64,000 nucleotides of DNA from Salvator merianae (Eukaryota; Chordata; Lepidosauria; Squamata; Teiidae), in assembly GCA_003586115.2 (NCBI GenBank), contig QVOM02000073.1:48869650-48933649 (forward strand). Reading direction: 5' to 3'. A model generated the notes under the pieces. That model saw nothing but the letters and a program-made list of their open reading frames with translations, was not told the origin of the DNA and did no database searches. This document shows, piece by piece, positions 48,827 through 57,997 of the stretch; positions within the stretch are counted from its first letter, which is position 1, and each line of letters begins with the position of its first letter. A program made the position numbers and the translations under genes.

Positions 48827-49714
48827 AGCTCTCCTGATGAGCGCAGCCAGTCTCCTGCCAAATATGTTCTTTCCTGTCTTTGTAAGATGGAGCCCATCTC
48901 TTGCAAGGAGTCCATCATATAAGTAGTTTAGTCCATGGTCTAGAAATCCAAATCCTTGCTGGTAGCACCATCGACGTAGCCAGTTGTTTACCTGTAGAAT
49001 CCTTCTCCATCTTCCTGTTCCACGGCCATTCACTGGTAGGATAGAAGAGAAGACAACTTGCGCTCCCAGTTCCTTCACTTTCCTGCCCAGGTCTTCAAAG
49101 TCTCTGCAGATAGCTTCAAAGTTCCTTCCTGCAGTGTCATTTGTTCCTACATGTATTAGTAGGAACGGGTAATAGTCTTTAGGACTGAAGAGTCTTGGCA
49201 GCCTCTCGGTTACATCTTTGATTCGTGCACCGGGAAGGCAGCACACTTCTCGCGAGGTCATGTCAGGTCTGCACACAGCTGCCTCTGTTCCCCTCAATAA
49301 GGAATCCCCCACAACCACCACTCTCCTATTCTTCTTCACAGCTGCTCTTCTTTTTTTCGGTTCAAGAGGTTTCATATGGCACACCAAATCTTCCCGAACT
49401 TCCTGATTATTTTTCTCCGTGAGAGCCTGGTACCGGTTTTCAAGCTGTATAGTTGCTGACTCTCTCGTTATCCTCCTGCTTCTTTTGGTCACATGCTTCC
49501 AATCCTCAGCTTCCACAGGTTCTCTGATGTTGTCCTCTCCGTGATCAGTTTGAAGTGCCTCTTCCGTTGTATCCAGGAAGCTCTCCTTCTCCCTAATGAG
49601 CTTCAAAGTAGCCACTCTCTCCTCAAGTTCTTGCACTTTCTCTTCCAGCAAAGACACGCGCTTGCATTTCTGGCAGGTGTAATCAGGATCCCCCTCTGGT
49701 AGAAGTATCATCAT
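48818..49714 (-). CDS. CR1 ORF1 protein (SGNH esterase type), intact
   Basis: A 298-residue protein that in CR1 elements packages RNA and carries a lipid-esterase fold. Residues 13-17 hold a CxxC pair (YTCQKCK). Residues 22-45 form a leucine/glutamate coiled coil. A basic stretch covers 117-131. The SGNH/GDSL domain runs from about 131 to 295, with the nucleophile in GDS (Ser138), GTND (Asn192) and the Asp/His pair in DGLH (Asp273, His276), so all catalytic positions seem present. The frame starts ATGATG at the 5' end of the element and has no internal stop. Its last codons, GCT TTA AAC, precede TAG and form a slippery site. Whether it is transcribed cannot be judged here. Confidence 0.9.
   Translation of the reverse strand: MMILLPEGDPDYTCQKCKRVSLLEEKVQELEERVATLKLIREKESFLDTTEEALQTDHGEDNIREPVEAEDWKHVTKRSRRITRESATIQLENRYQALTEKNNQEVREDLVCHMKPLEPKKRRAAVKKNRRVVVVGDSLLRGTEAAVCRPDMTSREVCCLPGARIKDVTERLPRLFSPKDYYPFLLIHVGTNDTAGRNFEAICRDFEDLGRKVKELGAQVVFSSILPVNGRGTGRWRRILQVNNWLRRWCYQQGFGFLDHGLNYLYDGLLARDGLHLTKTGKNIFGRRLAALIRRALN
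48821..48827 (-). promoter_or_regulatory. Candidate -1 ribosomal frameshift site
   Basis: On the minus strand the ORF1 frame reads GC T TTA AAC TAG. T TTA AAC fits the X XXY YYZ rule for -1 slippage and abuts the ORF1 stop. After a -1 shift the codons are TTT AAA CTA GGG, and this frame stays open through the ORF2 N-terminus with no in-frame ATG until 48632. I found no obvious downstream stem or pseudoknot by eye. The motif and frame are seen; the function is inferred. Confidence 0.55.
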
Positions 49715-49796
49715 ATTACAATGATCATCATATATCTGGGATGCTTGCTAACGAAGTGCTTCCACACTTTGCAGAGACCCTTGTGACTGGGTGCAG

Positions 49797-50094
49797 CAGA
49801 GGCGTAGCAAGGGGGGGCGGGGGGGCGGTCTCCCCTGGGCGGCGCGTTGTCGCGGGCAGCCCATGAGGCCAGGGCCCCACCTACCGGTGCCATTGCTCGT
49901 CGCCCCGCCCACCCTTCGGCACATTCGCTCGTCGCCCCACCCGCCCGTCCGTCGGCTCGCTGGTCACCCCGCCCGCTGCCGCGCTGGTCCCGCCCCGCAC
50001 GCCGGCACGCTGGCGTCACCCCGCCCCATGCACTGGCGTCGCCCCGCCCACCGCCACTTCGCCCCGGGCGGCAAAAGTGCTGGCTACGCCAGTG
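49797..50094. mobile_element. hAT-type CpG-rich MITE, copy 3
   Basis: This 298-base element starts CAGAGGCGTAGC and ends GCTACGCCAGTG. An exact 8-bp GGGTGCAG lies at 49789-49796 and 50095-50102. Its interior is GC-rich with many CGTCGCCCCGCCC motifs, as in copies 1 and 2. The GC-rich frames on both strands are not credible proteins. Confidence 0.93.
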
Positions 50095-50478
50095 GGGTGC
50101 AGTATATCACTACTCCCAATCACAACTAGCTGCGGAGCACAAATTATTGCGCCACAGCTGTACCCGAAGGTGATAGCTCCCAGTAAAGTGCATGGCCATG
50201 CCGCACTCAGTGACTGCACTTGTGTGATTGCATGATTGCGCTTGTGCATGCCTGCACAGTGCTGTCGGTCACCATGGCAGTGGCCGGACACTTCCTGGCC
50301 ACTGTCACGGTGCGGATTGAACCACGATATTGGCATTTGCACTGCAAATGCTGGTATCGTGCTCCCTATTTAAGACTAGGGCCATGCAGTGCAGACGGTG
50401 TCTGCAATGTATGGGCAATTCCATGTTAGAACAGGATAATTATCCTGTTCTCGCATGGAAAGTCTGAAAAGGCCCACT

Positions 50479-50887
50479 GTGGATAAAGATACTACCTAAT
50501 CCCACATGTGCCGTCTTTAGAAGAGGCAAGTTAATTGAAAGTAACAAGAGATTTTCATCACATTTTTTCAGGACATATTGGAAGGTATGATTTTCAACTG
50601 AGTTAACATACTGTCCATCAAAACTCTATAATAATTTGCAGAGCACGGAAGGAAGAGTTGATATCCAGATGCACAGAGATCCTACCCTGGAAAAAGTGAT
50701 TTCAGCATTTTGTGTAGCAAATCTGGGTTCAGCTTTGGTAATCCTATTGGGAACAATGGTTTTTCATGCCTTATTGATTTTGGGGCAGTTTTTATACATG
50801 AAAATGCCCTAGTGTGGTTTATGAAATCTTTCAACTTTATCTAGGGAATGACCCGAACAAGGCTTTCTTTTATTGGAACTATTATTT
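50479..50887. other. Unassigned sequence
   Basis: No recognisable feature. Confidence 0.5.
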
Positions 50888-51310
50888 ATTTGAATATGTA
50901 AATTATTTTATGATACATTCTATTTCAAAGTAGTTCAAAAACAAAATAAAAGTAACCAATAAATATAAAAATATTATTAAAAACAGATAAAATGATCAAG
51001 CATAATTTAAAACACTGGATGGGAAAGAAAAAATTACGTTCACATTTTCAAGGCCTGGGTGACAAGAAATGTCCTCAGTAAGCCTCCATTACCTGCACAA
51101 CATAAATGTAGGTGCCCCAGGAATCTCAGAGGTGAAAGCATTCCATAAGATACATGCTCACACAAAGAAGGCCTGGTTGCAACTGCTAGATGATAGTTGT
51201 GGGTAGGTCCCACATCTGATTATTTAAATGGTCTTCAAGCTTGTAATGAGAGAGGTACCCTGTTAAGTAGCCTTGTCCCAAGTTGTTCCTTTGAGACCAT
51301 GTCTCCATGC
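50888..51310 (-). mobile_element. Unclassified retroelement 3' region
   Basis: TATTTATTTGAATATG, an A-rich run, then AAGGCCTGGGTGACAAG, AAGCATTCCATAAG and AAGAAGGCCTGG. Read on the minus strand it has the layout of the retroelement 3' region seen at 34893 and 42660, but extends further. I recognise the layout from squamate genomes but cannot name the family. Confidence 0.45.
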
Positions 51311-53953
51311 ACAATTCCATGAACCATCTGAGGTATGAAATATGCATTTTTGACAGCATAAGACATCCTCTGAAGTGTGTGTCACTTGCCCAAGTCACCT
51401 GGGGGTGAGGAGATGGAATAGCATTTGCAGGGCATATTTGCATGCTCTTGCACACTGGTTGTGAAAACGGAGACGTTCCTGCTGATGCACAGGGAGGGTG
51501 CTTCCACAGACATGCATTGCCCCAGGTGTCTTTTGCCACGGGCATTCAACACAGCCTGAGACAAATTATCTGGTGCCTCTGGACAGAACAATGTCCTTTA
51601 GACAATGGAGGCTAAGTGTTAGATTCCTTACACTCCATGTGGTTTGGACTGGATTAACCTTTTTGGACCAACCTGTTTACATTTCATACAAGTGTATAAC
51701 TTACCCTGGTCTCCTGAAACAGGAAGTTTTCATTAAGACGATGATGATGATGCTATTTTACAAGCTCAGCATCTGGTATGGTTGCCGATATCTACAATAT
51801 AGATTTTTTCTGGATGCTCTGTCCATCACTGGGATGGGGAAGATCTGCTTCTCTTTGCAATGGCCTTTGCCTCTCTTCTACCTTCTCACAGCATGCTCTT
51901 GCACTCAGTCATATGCACTGCAGTTACACAAAGCAACTCAGATTTATGGAGAGAACTTGGGCTGGAAGCCATATAATGTGGTGATATCAAACCACTTGTG
52001 CAATGGACTTCAACCTGTACAGTGGACTGTTCCCAGGAGCATGCCTGCAAAAACTTCCCCTGAGGGTTGGTAGACTATGGGAAATGTTGGCGGATGGGAA
52101 GCTGAGTAATCACTGTTCATGTGGCATCTGATATACCTTTTGGAAGCATCACAGCATGTCTTTCTCTCTCGCTTACAGAACACAGCAGAATGTCTACCTC
52201 CTGCTGTATTCAGGCTTTCCATATATTGATATGAGATATTGCCCTGCTGACCCTGGACTCTGGTCAAGCAGTGGCATAACTCTATCACCTATGCATGGAG
52301 CTTTGGGAAATCAACAGCTGCTAAAAAGAGAAAAAGAAAAAACAATATTAAAAGCCAATGTTTTCTAGGGGATCCTGAATGCTGGTAAGTTTATATTATG
52401 TACTTTCCAAATGATATCCTTTTCTTAAGTTCTCTTCAGCAGCATAATTGTTACATATCTAATTATTTCTTTTCAAATGCAACACAAATGTACAATCCCT
52501 TTTCATTAGTGCTTGTCTCTTAGAACAAATCTCTTAGGTTCCCCCTCTCTGCATATTAATCATTTATCCTTAACCCTTGGAATGGTCCTTCGCTGGGTTT
52601 GTTTTCTTAAACAAACTCTCATGAGAGAGTACTTGTATCACAGCAGAAGAATTTAGGAGACTATTTAGCTCGTTCTTCAGTGCCTTTGATTCCCTAGACG
52701 TTAGCTTTCAGATCAGCTTCAGAGACTCCAGGGATGAGGGACACCAGCGGTGTATACATCGTATCTCCCATCCCAGCAATGGAACCTGATCCTCCCAAGG
52801 CAAAGATGGCTCTTTTTTGGGTCGTTTGGATCCTGTCTTAGTGAGACAGAAGCTTGCAGCCTTAAGAACCTGCTTAGCAGAACAGAAGCATCCCTTCAAA
52901 AATGTCCAGAAAAACAAATAAAAACATTAAGGGACCCTAAAGAGGCCGGCCAGTGAGTAGATGGATGGATTCAACTACAACAGTGATGAAAACCTTGCTG
53001 GCAGTTCTAAGAAAGGTCAGTCTGGAGGAAGACAATCCATATGATTGACAGGAGTTGGCTGAGAGAAGATGGCATCAAAAAAGCAACAGTATGACACAAA
53101 CAGAATGCAGCTAAGGGATTTGGATCCAAGCCATATCGCCCAGTTGTGTATACAATTAGACTTGCTACACACACAGGGTAGGGGAGGAAAAGGAGAGAGA
53201 GAGAGCACAGACAAATTTCAATTTTAAGTACAATTCTGTATTCTTCAAAAATGTGAGGCTATGAGTTGAGGTCCAGAATGAAATGGATGTTGCTGAAAAC
53301 TGGTCCCTTAACCTGAGCCAGTGCTCTGGTGAGACGGTTGTCTCAGAAACGGAAGGCGAAATAAGTGTTAACTTGTTTTGAGGTTTGTGTTTTAAAGACC
53401 TATGTTTTGCTTATTTTCTTTGGACACATTTTTTGCTAGCCACTACTGTATTTCCCCTACTGTGTACCTTCTAAAATAAACATCTCTGCTTATTTTGCTG
53501 CACTCCGGCTTCTGAGTGCTATTTGCTTTCTGAGGGCCAGACGGAGGCAAAATAACCTCTCTTTCCTTTTGAGGCCAATGAATCTATAGTTCTTCTGTCA
53601 GATGAGGACTGGGTTTCCAACTACATGGAAGTTCTGGCAGTAGCCCAACAGAAAAGGTGTTTTGAAGATTGAAGGTTACTTAATCACTTGACAGAGTACA
53701 AGTGGTGTTCAGTAGGGTGCTGCTAAGGAATCCCTTCGCCCTGAAGAAACACAAGCTTTCAATACACTTCAGGGTTTGTGGGCTACTGCAGCAAAAAGAA
53801 GAAAAGTGAGTCTGAGGGGGGTAACAACAGTTGTGTCTAAACCAAAGGCAGAAGGCACATGGAAGCATCAAGCAATAGATTTAACCTACGTTTTCTTATG
53901 GTTTGGGCTTTAAAAAACACATTAAACTACATGTGAAATTCAAAGACCAGAAA
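51311..53953. other. Unassigned sequence; possible LTR debris at 53300-53560
   Basis: CTTCTAAAATAAACATCTC followed by CACTCCGGCTTCTGAGTGC resembles an LTR poly(A) signal and R/U5 region, but no ends or target duplication are visible. A 191-codon frame (51498-52073) has no motif and is biased by local composition. Confidence 0.25.
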
Positions 53954-53957
53954 TAAT

Positions 53958-54041
53958 GGCCCTTTCTGCACTGGGTCTTATTCCAGTTTATATCCTGGAA
54001 TAGGGATATAATCCCAAAAAAGGCCCAGTGCAGGAAGGGCC
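53958..54041. mobile_element. MITE family C, 84-bp copy
   Basis: A very small element: GGCCCTTTCTGCACTGGG on the left and CCCAGTGCAGGAAGGGCC on the right. AAT is duplicated at 53955-53957 and 54042-54044. The two arms make up much of the element, so it would fold into a single hairpin. Confidence 0.85.
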
Positions 54042-54044
54042 AAT

Positions 54045-55495
54045 TTCTTATTGGACGAGACCAAGAAAAGCAGAGTATTGTAGAAATCAGATTATTAGCA
54101 TATTTATCTCTTCTTTTGGTTTTCTTGGTGAAAGGATAAGGTCCAAGTGTAGATACACATGAAGAAACAGAAAGTGTGAGATAATTGTTGTTTTATTGTT
54201 CTTGACTTGATTATGAGAAGCATGAAAAAGAGCTAAGACAGGGTGTCCAGATTCAAAACCACAAGCAGCGGACCTCACAAGTGGGAGTGATAAGCTTATC
54301 AACTGTTTTCTTCCCTGTAAGGGCACCTGAAATTTGGCCCTGAGGGGACCATTTAATTCTACCTCATGGCAGGACCTTCTTTGCTTTCTATATGCATTTT
54401 GCATATCAAAAGCGACTGTAATTATTGTTTGTTGGTTGGTGGTAAAAGAGCAAGTACTTGATGTCTTTGCATCTAGCACATTTGTGAGGTAAATTCTGAT
54501 AACTATTCAATTGCAAGGCTTAACAAATTTTGAAAGAGGAGCCTACAGTTTCCATCATGGTAAATAAATACCTGAAGCTGTCCTTCACCCAGTGTTGTTA
54601 ATGGGGGGAGTGTCTTTTGTCTAAGCACTTAAGTGGTATCTTCCTCACATCTACCACATTCAAAGAATTACTTTCCAAATGGATGCCATCTTTTTATTAC
54701 TCAGTGGCTTCATATGATTTTTCGTTTTCCTAACCTTGTGAAGAGGACTGATATTGATAAAACTGATGCCCAGAATCTCATGAGTCTACAGGCTGACAAG
54801 AAGAAGCAGAAGAGAAATATCTATGGCTATTAACTTTGATGCTTTGTTTTTTTGTTTGATTTTTGACTGATGACTGGCAGTCCAGTTAACTCTTGAATTT
54901 GTATTCTTGGGGGGGGAAAGTTAATCTGGCTTGTTTTTCTCAGGTGTTTTCAACACATTTCAGTTTCAGTAAGATTGCCTTTGAATGTGTCCCTAAACAA
55001 GTAATAAAACTATATTGTCTGCTTATTGTATGGTTCTGAAAGTCTCAAGGCAGAAACCTCCAGACTTAGAACCAAACAGTTCATCTTTACCAGATACAAC
55101 TGCTGTGCTGCAGACACTACAAATGATCAGAATACTGCAGCTTCAGGGGTGGAGTCACTAAAAGGGAGAACAGAACTTACTCTGAAACTTTTGATGGTGA
55201 TCTGGCCCTTCCATCAGAGCAATTTCTTTCTCAGCTACATATGAACCTGCTCTCATTCCCAGCTCCTGGCTTACTTCCATACTGCTAGTCCTAGTAACAT
55301 CTTTCTTTTGTTGTTGCTATGTCCTCAGTGGCACAAACGAGGTGGGAGGAGAGAAAGGCAGAACTCCAACTAGCCAAAGGTTAAGACATGACAAACCAGG
55401 AAGCTAAAGATTAAGACAAAGATCCCTGCAGTTTGGGGCCATACAGATGGAAACAAACATGTTCTTCAGATGCGATAAAGGTCAATCATACCACA
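54045..55495. other. Unassigned sequence
   Basis: No recognisable gene or repeat. Confidence 0.5.
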
Positions 55496-55740
55496 ATATA
55501 ACATTGTGTTTAGAGCATTGGATCAGAGCCTAGATGTTTTTGGGTTTAATTCCCCACTCATCCATGAAAGCTTAGTTGGTGATCTTGCATCAGCCACAAC
55601 TTCTCATCTTAATCTGCCTTGCAGGGTTGTAGTGAGGAAAAAAATGGAGAGGACAGGAGAGGCGTGGGGTGGGGTAGATCACCTTGCGCTCTGAGAGAAA
55701 AACAGGCTAAAAATGCCATAAGCAAGTAAGCCTAGATTAA
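55496..55740 (+). mobile_element. Sauria-type SINE
   Basis: A full but diverged sense copy. It has a tRNA-like head (GTGTTTAGAGCATTGGATC; GGGTTTAATTCCCCACTC), the body GATCTTGCATCAGCCACAAC, GCCTTGCAGGGTTGTAGTGAG, AAAAATGGAGAGGAC, and the 3' part GGCTAAAAATGCCATAAG. Confidence 0.7.
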
Positions 55741-56049
55741 ATTGAGGGGGGGGAATGATTTGATAATTTGACAAGAACTATGCAGCATTGATGGTGCCAG
55801 AAAAAAATATGGTCAGGCAATCTGATGAGAATAGTTTGATGGGGTAACTGTGAAGTTTACTCTACCCCTTTTTAAAGGGTTTTGGAGTTTAATGGGAATA
55901 ATACACTATGACCATGAAAAAAAGAATGTTCATAATCAGCCTGTTGCCTAAAACAGCCACTTAAATGTCATCCACAGAGAGGACTAAATGGTCAAGTTGC
56001 ATTTGTTTAACTTGGCATTCGAGCCTTAAGTTTATCTGATGTACATTTT

Positions 56050-56140
56050 AACCTTCTATTTTATCCTTGTTGTTTTATTTCTGTAAGTCCCCCTGAGATT
56101 GCAGTATAGGGCAGAGTATAAATAAAATAAAATAAAATAA
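56050..56140 (+). mobile_element. L2-type LINE tail
   Basis: TAAGTCCCCCTGAGATTGC, TATAGGGCAGAGTATAAAT and (AAAAT)n match the 3' tail of the L2 copies at 1890 and 22663. No coding part is left. Confidence 0.6.
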
Positions 56141-56344
56141 TATGCCAGTTGACATATGGAGATGAGCACATTTAGAAATAATTGTTTCTCACATCTCACC
56201 ATAACTGTGACCAGACAACCTATGGGCTTTTTTGATTGGCTTCCTGGTTTGTCATGTTGTCTGACCCCATCAAGTTGGGGTTGGGTCCGGGTGTCTTTAA
56301 GAATCCATCTATGTGATTTTCTTGTCAGATACAAAGAAAAAGTT

Positions 56345-56420
56345 TGCTTTTATCTTCTCCCAGGGAGATATTGAACCTTGAACCTGCCACTCTCTGCTTT
56401 TCAGGCAGTTCCCTCTCAGC
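56345..56420 (-). mobile_element. tRNA-derived SINE head
   Basis: Minus strand GAGCTGAGAGGGAACTGCC, GAAAAGCAGAG and GGTTCAAGGTTCAATATC resemble A and B boxes. The arrangement is the same as at 12793. Confidence 0.4.
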
Positions 56421-57847
56421 TCCAAGTATTCTTTCCTGCTTCCTAACTTGCCAGTTTCAAAGCCTCTGTCCTTCCTTCTTTATGGCTCTTTGACTTTGTC
56501 CCTAAAGAAATGCTTTCCACAAAACATGACACAGAGTCACCCTGGTGACATAGCACTAGAAAGAAGCAACATGTATTTGTGATGTCTGGATTAAAGCTTT
56601 AGAACATTTAAACAACAAGGATACAGGGAACCCCATGCTGGTCTATAGAGCCCTTGGTACATAAACGGCAAGGAATGTTTACAGATGTCCTAGTAGACAA
56701 AGCACTTCCTAAGGCTTCTGATGGGCATACTGCATACTGTTCTCAGCAGAGATGGGCACTGGAGCAGGAACTCAAAAGGACTGTTCTTACCTGGTCTGAT
56801 TTGGCTTTTATTTTTAAGACGCTGGCTATTCTCTTAAGTCTATCTTTCTCTTACTTAGCAGGATAAAAAAGCATCCAGTTGGCTAGAGAGGCTTATCAGC
56901 TCTGTCTGTCTGGGTGTTAACAATCTGTTTGCCTAAGTACCTGTCACATTTACATGCCAGGTTTCCATTGTGACTCTTTATGTTTGTCTAAGCATTTTTT
57001 TTTTCCAGCTCAGCACAGAGGCAGGGTGAGGGACACATTTCAGTCAAAGCTATTTGAAGCACATCCATGGCAGCTACTACCTAGTTGTGGACCAAGTTTT
57101 GTTCACTGTTTCCTCGGGACTAGCTCAGAAAACAAAGCCACACCTTGAAGGAGACAGGGGAGATTTGGCTGCAGGAAAAGATCCGGCCTTTGCTGGACAT
57201 GTGCCAAGATCCTCTCTGACTCCAGGTGCTCCAGAGCAACATGTTTTCTGCCTGCCACCATTTCTGTGCGCCATTGTAGCAGCAGCTGGAGAAGGCAAAA
57301 GGAGTTCTGAAGCAGTTGGGGCTGCCTGGATCTGCTGCCATGGCAAAGTTCTGATGGGATGAGATGCAGCCCCTCTCCACCCTCATGAATATTTTTGCTA
57401 GAATGAAGAGGGAATCGTCTTCAAACTGGTGAAAACAAGCTTAGAAAAATATTTTTTGCTCTGTGACTTTTTCAGTCACTTTAAAGTGGAGTGAAGGCTC
57501 GCCATTTGTGCATCACTGTGATCAAAACTGTGCCAGTTAAAATGTCTAGATAGAGCCCAAGGCTGCTGCTGTCTATATATTTACATCAATAAGCTAAGTA
57601 AGTCCTCTTGTAGAAATTAGTGGGATTTTGCTCAAAGGGCTCAGACTTAAAAGTGGTGGACGGGGGAGGGATTTTCCCCTAATCTCTCTCTTTAAAGCTG
57701 AACCTCTCCTCCATGGGCTGTATATATTGAAGGCTCCCTTCCTTAAAGATTTCATGATTGTCGAGGATGATTTTTAGAAATATAATAGAACATAATTAAA
57801 AGACATAATAAAATAAAAGCCTAAAACAGAGGGCAGTTCTGCACTGA
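56421..57847. other. Unassigned sequence
   Basis: No recognisable gene. Overlapping frames at 57054-57386 on both strands have no motif. Confidence 0.5.
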
Positions 57848-57997
57848 CCAGAATACTGGACCAGCAAGTATACTAGGAGCCTCCCTTCTGCATGCTGGTG
57901 CAGTTTCAGGGAGATCTCAGGCGGGGCCTCGTTTAGATGGCACCAGAGTGCACAAGGGAGGGAGGCTCCTAGTACACATGCTGGTCCTGTATACTGG
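57848..57997. mobile_element. Palindromic MITE (family G)
   Basis: CCAGAATACTGGACCAGC and TACTAGGAGCCTCCCTT on the left are mirrored by AGGGAGGCTCCTAGTAC and GCTGGTCCTGTATACTGG on the right, giving roughly 45-bp inverted arms in a 150-base unit. True ends and duplication are not clear, so it may be part of a longer element. Confidence 0.55.

Larger units (their letters stand above)
45817..49730 (-). mobile_element. CR1 (subfamily I) LINE, nearly full length
   Basis: The element reads on the minus strand: a short 5' region, ORF1, ORF2, a short 3' UTR and the CR1 3' end. The terminus has three AATCATAG units, preceded by the conserved sense words GGTCCCTTCCAACTC. About 3.9 kb is retained, which is rare because most CR1 copies are heavily 5'-truncated. 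ORF1 is intact and ORF2 shows one apparent one-base loss, so the insertion is probably young. The exact 5' boundary, placed near 49730, is uncertain. Confidence 0.9.
45810..50475. mobile_element. MITE family B, copy 5, hosting CR1 and hAT
   Basis: The left end GGGCCTG (45810-45816) is preceded by ACT (45807-45809). The right end TCTGAAAAGGCCC (to 50475) is followed by ACT (50476-50478). Between them lie a CR1 (45817-49730), family B interior from about 49731, a hAT MITE (49797-50094), and more family B interior. That interior includes a 24-base perfect palindrome at 50428-50451 (half: AGAACAGGATAA). Stripped of its guests the element would be about 450 bases. Matching triplets 4.7 kb apart show one insertion that later received two others. 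About 20 bases of family B next to the CR1 appear lost. Confidence 0.8.

Noticed and set aside
49711..50173. GC-rich frames of 102-112 codons
   Set aside because: Same cause: they cover the third hAT MITE and its flanks.
51498..52073. 191-codon plus-strand frame
   Set aside because: No recognisable domain, no upstream context, and ordinary non-coding composition; could be chance.
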